Source: CADEDH01 sp965263455
GTDB taxonomy: Bacteria > Actinomycetota > Acidimicrobiia > Acidimicrobiales > SZUA-35
Length of the DNA: 64,000 nucleotides
Reading direction: 5' to 3'
Assembly (NCBI GenBank): GCA_965263455.1
Contig: CBDHHN010000004.1
Span: forward strand, 1,178,001 to 1,242,000
This document shows positions 18,440 to 31,179 of the stretch, piece by piece. Under the pieces are notes generated by a model. The model did not search any database. It saw only the letters and a program-made list of their open reading frames with translations, and was not told the DNA's origin. Position 1 is the stretch's first letter. Each line of letters begins with the position of its first letter. The position numbers were made by a program, and so were the translations under genes.

Positions 18440-19027
18440 ATGGAGGTCACGGTCTGGACCGACTACATCTGCCCCTGGGCCTACGCGGCCCGGCCCCACA
18501 CCGAGTGGCTCCGCGCCCAGGGGGTCGCCATCCGCTACCGGGCCTACGAATTGCACCCCCTGATCCCGGCCGAGGGGCGGCCGGTCCGGCCCGGCGGGCG
18601 CCTGGACTCGGTGTTCGATCACCTCGCGGCCGAATGCGAGGCCGCCGGCCTGGCCTTCAACAAGCCGGCCCGCTCCCCCAACAGCAGGCGGTCCCTCGAA
18701 CTGTTGGAAGTCGCCCAGGCCGAGGCGCCGGAGTCGGTCGCGGCCCTGGACGAACGGTTGGCCCGGGCCCACTGGGTCGACGGCGTCGCCATCGACGATC
18801 CCGAGTTCCTGGGCGCGGTGGCCGCCGAGACGCTGGGCGCGGCGGCACCGACCGTCGTCGACCAGTGGGCCGACGGGGCCGGCTCGATCCTGGTCGACGC
18901 GTCGAAGGAGGCGGGCCACGACCTGGGCGTGACCGCCACCCCGGCGTGGCGGATCGGCGAGCTCACCATCACGGGGTTGCATCCGGCCGAGCAGTTCCGG
19001 CGCTGGGCCGGTCGGCTACTGGCCTGA
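18440..19027 (+). CDS. DsbA/FrnE-like thioredoxin-fold oxidoreductase
   Basis: 195 residues, cytoplasmic (no signal peptide), of the DsbA-FrnE / 2-hydroxychromene-2-carboxylate isomerase group. The active-site region reads WTDYICPWAYAA: the first Cys is kept, but the second position of the CxxC is Ala, so classical dithiol exchange is unlikely. The helical insertion carries SRRSLELLEVAQ. The thioredoxin cis-Pro loop is GVTATPAW, followed by GLHPAEQFRRW. It could act as a glutathione/mycothiol-dependent isomerase or a thiol-binding protein. Confidence 0.88.
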   Translation: MEVTVWTDYICPWAYAARPHTEWLRAQGVAIRYRAYELHPLIPAEGRPVRPGGRLDSVFDHLAAECEAAGLAFNKPARSPNSRRSLELLEVAQAEAPESVAALDERLARAHWVDGVAIDDPEFLGAVAAETLGAAAPTVVDQWADGAGSILVDASKEAGHDLGVTATPAWRIGELTITGLHPAEQFRRWAGRLLA

Positions 19028-19077
19028 AGCGCCCGAACCACCACCGACCGCAGCCGATGCGCCAGCAACGACCGGGC

Positions 19078-19083
19078 TAGGAT
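19078..19083 (+). promoter_or_regulatory. Candidate -10 box upstream of kgd
   Basis: TAGGAT, 53 nt before the GTG at 19137. It would give a leader of roughly 45 nt without an obvious Shine-Dalgarno. Confidence 0.4.
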
Positions 19084-19136
19084 CGGGGCGCGACGCCGGC
19101 GCCAGGCCCGGCGCCTCACCCGTCAGGACGTGACCC

Positions 19137-22961
<3,825 letters not shown>

Positions 22962-22979
22962 CCGGTCCTCCGACCGGCG

Positions 22980-23013
22980 CCGGTGGGGCTCCCGGAACCG
23001 GGAGCCCCACCGG
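22980..23013. terminator. Perfect 16-bp hairpin between kgd and HAD gene
   Basis: Arms 22980-22995 and 22998-23013, separated by AA, so the physical loop is at least GGAACC. The right arm abuts the stop codon of the convergent HAD gene. No T-tract. Confidence 0.8.
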
Positions 23014-23658
23014 TCACGCCGCCAGGTCGAGACCCAGCACGGTCGAGAGTTCGGCCAGGGCCTGGTCGGGATCGACGACCTTGATGGTGGTCATGCCCAT
23101 GGCTCGGGCCGGTTTGAGGTTGATCCCGAGATCGTCGAGGAAGACGGCCTCGGTCGCCTCGATACCCAGTCGTTCGAGGGCGATCCGGTAGAAGGCCTCC
23201 TCCGGCTTGCGCACCCCGACCACCGACGACTCGACGACCACGTCGAACCGCTGCATCACGGCAGCCTGTTCGGGCCTGGCGTCCTGCTGCTGGGCCCGGG
23301 GGGTGAAGTTGTTGGTCAGGCAGGCGGTGGCCAGACCGGCGTCCTTGATGCGATCGATGGCGGCCACCACGGCGGGCCGGACCTGGCCGGCGAGGCAGTC
23401 GAGAATGGCATTGCCGTCGACTCGGTGACCGCGCTCGGCCGCCTCGGCCTCGAACAGTCGGGCGAAGCCGGCGGCATCCACATCGCTGCGCTCGAGCTTG
23501 GCCCAGGCGTTGTCGTCGGGGTTGGTCGAGTTGATGGTGCGAATCAGCCCCACCGGCAGATCGTTGGCCTGTTCGTACCGGGCGAAGGCCTCGAACGGGC
23601 TGGACGTGACCACCCCACCGAAGTCGAACAACACCGCTTTCATCACCGTTCTCATCAC
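23014..23658 (-). CDS. HAD superfamily hydrolase (HAD-IA, YihX/epoxide-hydrolase-like)
   Basis: 214 residues from the GTG at 23658; ATGs at 23655 and 23643 are alternatives. Likely phosphatase. Motif I is FDFGGVVTSS: the nucleophile Asp is kept, but the usual second Asp is Gly, as in the YihX and epoxide hydrolase N-terminal subgroups. Motif II is CLTNNFT, motif III SSVVGVRKPEEAFY, and motif IV FLDDLGINLKPAR. Substrate unknown. Convergent with kgd. Confidence 0.87.
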   Translation of the reverse strand: MMRTVMKAVLFDFGGVVTSSPFEAFARYEQANDLPVGLIRTINSTNPDDNAWAKLERSDVDAAGFARLFEAEAAERGHRVDGNAILDCLAGQVRPAVVAAIDRIKDAGLATACLTNNFTPRAQQQDARPEQAAVMQRFDVVVESSVVGVRKPEEAFYRIALERLGIEATEAVFLDDLGINLKPARAMGMTTIKVVDPDQALAELSTVLGLDLAA

Positions 23659-23665
23659 GAACCCG

Positions 23666-23671
23666 ATACTA
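23666..23671 (-). promoter_or_regulatory. -10 box of leaderless HAD gene
   Basis: TAGTAT on the minus strand, 7 nt before the GTG at 23658. It favours that start over the inner ATGs. Confidence 0.55.
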
Positions 23672-23754
23672 TTGCCGACTCAAATTCCGGAGGACGAACT
23701 GAGCGCGCTCGAAGGCGATCGCACCGTCCTCCAGAAGGTTTGACTGGGTAGGGC

Positions 23755-25296
23755 ATGACAGGAACCGATCGACATCTGGTAGTGGATGGATCGAATATCG
23801 CGACCGAGGGTCGTTCCCTTCCCAACCTCGCCCAGTTGGTGGAGGCGGTGCGGGCCATCGACGCCGAGTACGACTACGACTCGTTGACCGTCATCGTCGA
23901 TGCCACGTTCGCCCATCGCATCGACGAGTCGGAGAAGGCCGAGTTCGAACAGGCCGTGATCGCGGGCGAGATCGTGGCCCCGCCGGCCGGCGCCATCGGT
24001 CGAGGTGACGCCTTCATTCTCCAGGTGGCCTCGAAGGCCGGCGCCGTGGTGTTCTCCAACGATTCGTTCCAGGAGTTCCACGGCGAGCACGAGTGGCTGT
24101 TCGAACCGGGCCGCCTCATCGGGGGCAAGCCCATCGAGGGCGTCGGCTGGGTGTTCGTGGAGCGGGCTCCGGTCCGGGGCCCGGCCAGTCGACGAGCGGT
24201 TCGGGAGGCCGGCCAACGGACGACCAAGCGCAGGAGCACGGGCTCCCGCAGCAGCTCGCGCGCCAGCAGTACGCGCTCCGGCAGTTCGCGCACCAGCGCC
24301 AAGAAGGCGACCGGACCCGCACCGAAGCCCACGGCGGCCACCCCTCCTCCCAAGGCGGAGAAGAAGTCCGGTTCCGACCGGGTCACGTCGACCACGGGTA
24401 CCCAGGAACTGAACGACGCCCGGACCTTCATCGGGTTCGTCGGCTCCTACTCGATCGGCGACGAGGTTCAGGCCTCGGTTGACCGGTTCTCCTCCCACGG
24501 CTGCTACGTGGTGGCAAAACAGGCCGTGTGCTACCTGCCCTCCAAGAGCATGGGGGATCCACCGCCGTCGCGGGCGCGCGACGTGGTGGCCCAGGGGCAG
24601 GACGTGATCGTGAAGGTGGAGTCGATCGACTCCGATCGTCGAGGCATCAACGTGTCGTTGGTCCGCGTCGTCGACACTGTTGACCAAGCAGCTGCCGACG
24701 ACGACCGGAGTGGCGAACCACGAGCCACGAAGGCTCCCCGCACGAAACCCGCCAGCGACCCTCAACAATCGGATCAGGCCGCCGACGGCTCTGGCCGAGA
24801 GGGCAACCCGACAAGGAGAGCAAGCACCGTGGCTACCACCAAGCCGGCCAAGAAGGCCGCCAAGGCGCCCGCCAAGAAGAAGGCGACCGCCAAGAAGACC
24901 GCTGCCAAGAAGACGGCGACCAAGAAGACCGCAGCCACGGCCACCCCGTCGGCCCGGGCGGCCCGGGCCACGGCCAAGAAGGCGCCGGCCAAGAAGACGG
25001 CTGCCAAGAAGGCCACCCCGGCCAAGAAGGCAACCGCCAAGAAGGCCACCCCGGCCAAGAAGGCCAAGAAGACCGCCGCCAAGAAGGCACCGGCCAAGAA
25101 GACCGCCGCCAAGAAGACCCCGGCCAAGAAGACGGCCGCCAAGAAGGCCAAGAAGACGGCGGCCAAGAAGACCGCCGCCAAGAAGGCCGCCCCGGCCAAG
25201 AAGGCAACCGCCGCCAAGAAGGCACCGGCCAAGAAGACCGCCGCCAAGAAGACCCCGGCCAAGAAGACGGCCGCCAAGAAGGCCACCACCAAGTAG
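23755..25296 (+). CDS. NYN (Zc3h12a-like) nuclease-domain protein with S1 RNA-binding domain and histone H1-like Lys/Ala tail
   Basis: 513 residues. The N-terminal NYN/PIN-like domain (about 1-140) carries LVVDGSNIATEGR, VIVDATF and GRGDAFILQVA, giving the acidic residues of a metal-dependent RNase. A basic Ser/Arg linker leads to an S1-like domain (about 220-305: GDEVQASVDRFSSHGCYVV, with DVIVKVESIDSDRRGINVSL). From residue 359 on it is only KKxAAKK-type repeats, like actinobacterial histone H1-like and HupB tails, suited to nucleic-acid binding. RNA processing is the likely role (inference). A strong ribosome-binding site and GTG inside the frame at 24829 suggest that the tail is also made alone. 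Confidence 0.85.
   Translation: MTGTDRHLVVDGSNIATEGRSLPNLAQLVEAVRAIDAEYDYDSLTVIVDATFAHRIDESEKAEFEQAVIAGEIVAPPAGAIGRGDAFILQVASKAGAVVFSNDSFQEFHGEHEWLFEPGRLIGGKPIEGVGWVFVERAPVRGPASRRAVREAGQRTTKRRSTGSRSSSRASSTRSGSSRTSAKKATGPAPKPTAATPPPKAEKKSGSDRVTSTTGTQELNDARTFIGFVGSYSIGDEVQASVDRFSSHGCYVVAKQAVCYLPSKSMGDPPPSRARDVVAQGQDVIVKVESIDSDRRGINVSLVRVVDTVDQAAADDDRSGEPRATKAPRTKPASDPQQSDQAADGSGREGNPTRRASTVATTKPAKKAAKAPAKKKATAKKTAAKKTATKKTAATATPSARAARATAKKAPAKKTAAKKATPAKKATAKKATPAKKAKKTAAKKAPAKKTAAKKTPAKKTAAKKAKKTAAKKTAAKKAAPAKKATAAKKAPAKKTAAKKTPAKKTAAKKATTK
24829..25296 (+). CDS. Possible internally initiated histone H1-like protein (nested in the NYN-S1 gene)
   Basis: Same frame as the host gene. GTG at 24829 is preceded by AAGGAGAG (24813-24820) with an 8-nt spacing, one of the best Shine-Dalgarno sites in the window. 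The product would have 155 residues (MATTKPAKKAAK and onward), made almost only of Lys, Ala, Thr and Pro in KKTAAKK-like units. That resembles stand-alone histone H1-like nucleoid proteins. Either this is a nested second product or the long frame is a recent fusion of two genes that kept the second gene's start. Sequence alone cannot decide. Confidence 0.45.
   Translation: MATTKPAKKAAKAPAKKKATAKKTAAKKTATKKTAATATPSARAARATAKKAPAKKTAAKKATPAKKATAKKATPAKKAKKTAAKKAPAKKTAAKKTPAKKTAAKKAKKTAAKKTAAKKAAPAKKATAAKKAPAKKTAAKKTPAKKTAAKKATTK
24838..25293 (+). repeat. Lys/Ala-rich imperfect tandem repeats (KKTAAKK type)
   Basis: Low-complexity coding repeats built on GCCAAGAAG-like 9- to 15-nt units. All six frames stay largely open here, which produces spurious long overlapping frames. 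Confidence 0.9.
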
Positions 25297-25383
25297 TCCC
25301 GCATCCGGTCGCACGGCCTTCCGTCCGACCGAAACGCGCATCCGGCCACCGGAATCGCCGGTGGGCCTGGGCCAACCCCTCCA

Positions 25384-25389
25384 TAGCCT
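25384..25389 (+). promoter_or_regulatory. -10 box of leaderless ettA
   Basis: TAGCCT, 7 nt before the ATG at 25397. It supports this start and argues against longer readings into the Lys-rich repeats. Confidence 0.55.
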
Positions 25390-25396
25390 GTGGGCA

Positions 25397-27082
<1,686 letters not shown>

Positions 27083-27185
27083 TCGACATCGCCATCGACA
27101 TCGCCATCGCCCTATCGGTGTCGGGCCCCGGAGGCCCGGAGGAGCCGGACTCAACCCGGGCTCGAGACGCTCCGATAGCACAGCC

Positions 27186-27440
27186 ATGGCGACAGAAACC
27201 ACGGCGACTGCGACGGCCACGGCCACAACGACCTGGACCAGTCGCGCCGTGCTGCGGCTCATCGAGGCCGGCTGCACGGCCGACTGTCCCCATTGCCACG
27301 AACGGGTCAAGTTCCGGGCCCGACACCGTGACCAGCAGGTCATCTGCAACGTGTACGAGGACGGGATCTGGCAGCGGGTCGAGCAGTACCACAAGGACTG
27401 CTACACCGCGGCCGGCAGCCCCTACGGCGAGCCCACCTGA
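27186..27440 (+). CDS. Small zinc-ribbon-like protein (84 aa)
   Basis: A Thr/Ala-rich N-terminus is followed by a compact domain with CTADCPHCHERVKF, then ICNVYEDGIWQRVEQYH and KDC. The Cys/His set (CxxxCxxCH ... C ... H..C) looks able to bind one metal ion. No family recognised with certainty; similar actinobacterial small proteins lie beside ettA or cysQ. No clear ribosome-binding site. It lies between ettA and cysQ in the same direction. Confidence 0.7.
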   Translation: MATETTATATATATTTWTSRAVLRLIEAGCTADCPHCHERVKFRARHRDQQVICNVYEDGIWQRVEQYHKDCYTAAGSPYGEPT

Positions 27441-27532
27441 ACCTTCGCCGCCGTCTCTTCCACGAACCCGCCCGGCCCTCGGGGCCAGCGGCCGTACCAT
27501 CGACGCCCCACCGAAGGGTCACCGACCACCGG

Positions 27533-27538
27533 TAGGGT
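27533..27538 (+). promoter_or_regulatory. -10 box of leaderless cysQ
   Basis: TAGGGT, 6 nt before the GTG at 27545. Confidence 0.6.
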
Positions 27539-27544
27539 GAGCCG

Positions 27545-28297
27545 GTGCAGGTACCTCCGTCCGATCACGAACTGGCTCGGCGGATCGCCGTCGAAACCGG
27601 CGACATCCTGGTCGATCTCCGACAGCGCAAGGTCTCCGAAGGCAGCAGCCACTGGGACCTGAAGGACGCCGGCGACCAGGCGGCTCACCGGTTCATCGTC
27701 GAGACCCTGGCCGCCGAGCGGCCCGACGATGCCGTGCTGTCCGAGGAAGGGGCCGATCGCCGGGAACGACTCGACGCCGAACGGGTGTGGATCGTCGATC
27801 CTCTGGACGGGACCCGGGAGTACGCCGAACCGCCTCGGGTCGACTGGGCCGTCCACATCGCGCTGGTGATGGCGGGCGAGCCGGTGGCCGGCGCCGTGTC
27901 GCTGCCGGCCGAGGGCCTGGTGTTGGGCACGGGGGAGGCCCCCGTCCTGCCCGACCCAGCCGGGGACCGGCCCCGGGTCATCGTGAGCCGCACCCGGCGC
28001 CCTCCGGCGGCCCAGCAGCTGGCCGCCGCCCTCGACGCCGAGTACATCGAGATGGGCTCGGCCGGGGCCAAGGCCATGGCCGTGGTCCGGGGTCAGGCCG
28101 ACATCTACGCCCACTCCGGTGGCCAGTACGAATGGGACAGTTGTGCGCCGGTTGCGGTGGCCCGGGCCGCCGGTCTCCACTGCTCCCGCCTCGACGGCTC
28201 GCCCATGGTCTACAACAACGCCGATCCGTACCTGCCGGACCTGCTCATCTGTCGACCCGAATGGGCCGACCGGTGTCTGGAGCACCTCAACGGCTGA
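27545..28297 (+). CDS. cysQ: 3'(2'),5'-bisphosphate nucleotidase / inositol monophosphatase family (CysQ)
   Basis: 250 residues. Mg2+-dependent phosphatase, probably clearing PAP made in sulfate activation, with possible activity on inositol phosphates. LSEEGAD supplies the first metal-binding Glu and VDPLDGTREYAE the core DPxDGT site. YEWDSCAPVAVARAAG gives the third metal Asp. Length and the REY after DGT match actinobacterial CysQ. The leaderless GTG start is well supported. Confidence 0.88.
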   Translation: MQVPPSDHELARRIAVETGDILVDLRQRKVSEGSSHWDLKDAGDQAAHRFIVETLAAERPDDAVLSEEGADRRERLDAERVWIVDPLDGTREYAEPPRVDWAVHIALVMAGEPVAGAVSLPAEGLVLGTGEAPVLPDPAGDRPRVIVSRTRRPPAAQQLAAALDAEYIEMGSAGAKAMAVVRGQADIYAHSGGQYEWDSCAPVAVARAAGLHCSRLDGSPMVYNNADPYLPDLLICRPEWADRCLEHLNG

Positions 28298-28367
28298 TCG
28301 CCGACCGGGCTCGGGGCCCGAGGGCCCGATCCGCCGCCGCCCACCCCTCTCACCCACACTTGGACCC

Positions 28368-29972
28368 GTGACCAGCTCCCCTTCGTCCTCCGTCTCCGAC
28401 CCCGACGATCTCCACCTCGGGTCGTTCTCCGAGCTACCGCCGTGGAGCCTGGCCCAAGGCCGGCTGCGGTGGCGTCGACCGGTCGATCGTCTCCGCCAGG
28501 CCCAAGCGGCCGAGCTGCCCCGACTCACCCGCCCGCCCCGCATCCCGCCCATCGGACGGGCGCTGACCGTGATCCGGATCCTGGGACTCGCCGTCGGCCT
28601 CTGGTACCTCCGCGACCGGGGCACCGAACAGTCCCGGGCCGGGATCTCCCGCCGCTTCCGCCAGGCCGCCGAACGGCTCGGTCCGACCTACATCAAGCTG
28701 GCCCAGATCATCTCGGCCGGGGAGGGCGTGTTCCCCCAGGAGCTGGTGGACGAGTGCAAGAAGTGCCGGGACCAGGTGCCGCCCGTCCCCTACGACGAGA
28801 TGGTGGCCGTGGTCGAGGCCGAGCTCGGTCGCCCCCTCCATGAGGTCTTCCGCTCACTGGAGCCCACGCCGCTGGCGGCGGCCTCCATCGCCCAGGTCCA
28901 CGTCGGCGTGCTCCGCTCCGGTGAGGAGGTGGTGGTGAAGGTCCAGCGTCCGGGCATCGACCGCCTGGTCCGGCGCGACCTGCGGGTCCTGGCCTGGCTG
29001 GCCCCGTTCCTGGTGGGACGGATCCCGGTCTCGGCCCTGGCCAACCCGCCGGCCCTGGTGGAACTGTTCGCCGAGACCATCATCGAGGAGCTCGACTTCC
29101 GCCTCGAGGCGTCGAACATGCTCGACATCGCCGAGGTGTTCGTGAAGCTCGACCAGCCCGGGTTCGTGGTCCCTCGCCCCCATCCCGATCACGTCTACCG
29201 CCGGGTCCTGGTCATGGAGCGGCTCCACGGATTCAGCTTCAACGACGTGCAGGGGATGAAGGAGGCCGGGGTCGACACCCATCAGGTCATCCAGACGGCC
29301 ATGCTCGGGTTTCTGGAAGGGGCGTTCCTCCACGGTGTCTTCCACGGGGATCTCCACGGCGGCAACCTGTTCGTCCTGCCCGATGGACGGATCGGCCTGG
29401 TCGACTTCGGTATCACCGGTCGCTTGACCGAGGACGAGCGCCTGGCCTTCCTGAAGATGATGATGACGGCGACGACCAACGACATCGTGGGTCAGGTCGG
29501 CGCCCTGCGCGATCTGGGGGCCCTGCCGCCCGACACCGACGTCGAGGCCGTGGTCAAGGATCTGGGACTCGACGGTCCGCCCCCCGACCCCACCACCATG
29601 ACGCCCGAGGAACTGATCGTCGAGATGCAGCGCATCATCAAGGCGCTGCTCGGCTACGGGGCCCGGATGCCCAAGCCGCTGATGCTCTACGTCAAGAACC
29701 TGATCTTCGTCGACGGGGCCATCGCCACGCTGGCCCCCGAGCTCGACATGTTCTCGGTCGTGACCAACATCGCCACCCATTTCGCCACCACCCACGGGCC
29801 CGCCATCTCGGCCCAGCTGGGTATGGGCAACGAGGCGTGGGAGATCGACGCCGAAGGGCTCAAGGCCGGCCTGGGGGTTGACCCGGCCCAGCACAACAGC
29901 CTCAGCTACGCCGAACTGAGGGATCGGCGTGCCCTGATCAGCAAGCGGCTGAGCGGACGCAAGGTCGACTGA
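28368..29972 (+). CDS. ABC1/UbiB (AarF) family atypical protein kinase-like protein
   Basis: 534 residues. UbiB-family ATP-binding protein, in other bacteria linked to quinone biosynthesis. The N-terminal signature is GPTYIKLAQIIS: the usual KxGQ is KLAQ here. The Ala-rich loop PLAAASIAQVH replaces the normal P-loop. VVVKVQRPG supplies the ATP Lys, HGDLHGGNLFV is the catalytic loop and VDFGITG the metal site. The C-terminal helices lack a strong second membrane hairpin. The GTG at 28368 is preceded by CACACT at 7 nt. nucS follows with no gap. Confidence 0.9.
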   Translation: MTSSPSSSVSDPDDLHLGSFSELPPWSLAQGRLRWRRPVDRLRQAQAAELPRLTRPPRIPPIGRALTVIRILGLAVGLWYLRDRGTEQSRAGISRRFRQAAERLGPTYIKLAQIISAGEGVFPQELVDECKKCRDQVPPVPYDEMVAVVEAELGRPLHEVFRSLEPTPLAAASIAQVHVGVLRSGEEVVVKVQRPGIDRLVRRDLRVLAWLAPFLVGRIPVSALANPPALVELFAETIIEELDFRLEASNMLDIAEVFVKLDQPGFVVPRPHPDHVYRRVLVMERLHGFSFNDVQGMKEAGVDTHQVIQTAMLGFLEGAFLHGVFHGDLHGGNLFVLPDGRIGLVDFGITGRLTEDERLAFLKMMMTATTNDIVGQVGALRDLGALPPDTDVEAVVKDLGLDGPPPDPTTMTPEELIVEMQRIIKALLGYGARMPKPLMLYVKNLIFVDGAIATLAPELDMFSVVTNIATHFATTHGPAISAQLGMGNEAWEIDAEGLKAGLGVDPAQHNSLSYAELRDRRALISKRLSGRKVD

Positions 29973-30632
29973 GTGCGTCTGCTCGTCGCCGAGTGCACGG
30001 TCGACTACGACGGCCGCCTGACCGCCCACCTGCCCCGGGCCGTCAGGCTGATCATGGTCAAGGCCGACGGCTGCGTCGCCGTCCACGCCGACGGCGGCGC
30101 CTACAAGCCGCTCAACTGGATGACGGCGCCCAACACCTTGCGCACCGGCGACGACGAGTGGGTGGTGACCAACCCCAAGGGCGAGACGCTCACCATCACC
30201 CTGCACGAGATCATCAGCGACCAGTCCCACGAGTTCGGTGACGATCCCGGACTCCAGAAGGACGGGGTCGAGGCCCATCTCCAGGAACTGCTGGCCATCG
30301 ACACCGACCGTCTGGGCGACGGCATGCGCCTGGTCCGGCGGGAGTACCCGACCGAGATCGGTCCCGTCGACCTGCTGTGCCGGGACGCCGAGGGCCGGAC
30401 GGTGGCGGTCGAGGTCAAGCGTCGAGGCGAGATCGACGGGGTCGAGCAGCTCACCCGCTACCTGGATTTCCTCAATCGGCAGCCCGACCTGGCACCGGTG
30501 CGGGGACTGTTCGTGGCCCAGGAGATCAAGCTCCAGGCCAAGACGCTGGCCTCGGACCGCAGCATCGACTGGCTCGAGGTCGACTACGACGAACTTCGGG
30601 GCATCGAGCGACCGCAGCAGACCCTGTTCTGA
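29973..30632 (+). CDS. nucS: Mismatch-specific endonuclease NucS (EndoMS)
   Basis: 219 residues. Cuts both strands at G-T, G-G and T-T mismatches and provides non-canonical mismatch repair in Actinobacteria lacking MutS/MutL. The N-terminal DNA-binding half has KADGCVAVHADGGAYKPLNWM. The RecB-like nuclease core reads GPVDLLCR and VAVEVKRRG, giving D133, E147 and K149, equivalent to the archaeal D-E-K triad. The C-terminus ends in QQTLF, a sliding-clamp binding motif. GTG directly follows the TGA of the UbiB gene, so the two are coupled. Confidence 0.97.
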   Translation: MRLLVAECTVDYDGRLTAHLPRAVRLIMVKADGCVAVHADGGAYKPLNWMTAPNTLRTGDDEWVVTNPKGETLTITLHEIISDQSHEFGDDPGLQKDGVEAHLQELLAIDTDRLGDGMRLVRREYPTEIGPVDLLCRDAEGRTVAVEVKRRGEIDGVEQLTRYLDFLNRQPDLAPVRGLFVAQEIKLQAKTLASDRSIDWLEVDYDELRGIERPQQTLF

Positions 30633-30664
30633 TCGACCGGCCGCCGGAACGACCGCCGGGCCGT

Positions 30665-31117
30665 TCAGTCCGGATCGGTCACCAGGCGGGGGCCGTGGCC
30701 CCTTACGGCCACGACGTCGGCCGGGTTGTAGATGGCGCAGGCCTCGAGCGAGAGACAGCCGCACCCGATGCAACCGTCGAGACGATCCCGCAACCGGTTC
30801 AGCCGGGCGATGCGATCGTCGAGGTCGTCCCGGAACCTCCGGGCCAGCTGCGACCAGTCCTCGGCCGTCGGCGACTCGTGCGGCACGGCGTCGAGGGCGG
30901 CCGCAATGTCGGCCAGCGAGTATCCGAGCTGCTGGGTGATGAGGATGAACGACAGACGGCGGATGGCCCACCGGGGGAACAGTCGGCGCCCGGCCTCGTT
31001 GCGCAGTGGAGTGATGAGCCCCCGCTCCTCGTAGAAGCGGATGGCCGACGGGGCGAGGCCCGTCCGTTCGCCCACCTCGCCGATCGAGAGCAGATCACGG
31101 GCGGTCGGTGCGGTCAT
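30665..31117 (-). CDS. soxR: Redox-sensitive MerR-family regulator SoxR
   Basis: 150 residues. The N-terminal MerR winged helix (LLSIGEVGERTGLAPSAIRFYEERGLI) is followed by a dimerisation helix and the [2Fe-2S] motif CIGCGCLSLEAC, with cysteines 116, 119, 121 and 127, exactly the SoxR spacing. Oxidation of the cluster by redox-cycling compounds switches transcription. The ATG at 31117 has AGGAG 8 nt upstream. The divergent gene at 31180 has a promoter with a 19-bp spacer and internal dyad, and is the evident target. Confidence 0.95.
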   Translation of the reverse strand: MTAPTARDLLSIGEVGERTGLAPSAIRFYEERGLITPLRNEAGRRLFPRWAIRRLSFILITQQLGYSLADIAAALDAVPHESPTAEDWSQLARRFRDDLDDRIARLNRLRDRLDGCIGCGCLSLEACAIYNPADVVAVRGHGPRLVTDPD

Positions 31118-31142
31118 GGCTGCTCCTGACACCAGGTCGTTC

Positions 31143-31173
31143 TTGACATCAAGTTTAGTTGAGCTTGAATACT
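31143..31173 (+). promoter_or_regulatory. SoxR-type promoter/operator of the questin-oxidase-like gene
   Basis: TTGACA (-35, 31143-31148), a 19-bp spacer (31149-31167) and AATACT (-10, 31168-31173), then 6 nt to the ATG at 31180. The over-long 19-bp spacer is the hallmark of MerR/SoxR-activated promoters. The spacer holds the dyad TCAA-GTTTAG-TTGA. The layout closely resembles Pseudomonas and Streptomyces SoxR boxes as I remember them. Confidence 0.75.
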
Positions 31174-31179
31174 GACGCC

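Noticed and set aside
24680..25396. Plus-strand Arg/Pro-rich start extension of ettA and minus-strand Leu/Gly-rich frames
   Set aside because: They are frame-shifted readings of the Lys/Ala repeat. ettA has a convincing leaderless start at 25397.
27083..27185. ATCGACATCGCC repeats after ettA as a regulatory element
   Set aside because: Only three short imperfect copies, no dyad, and next to a stop codon; best explained as low-complexity sequence.
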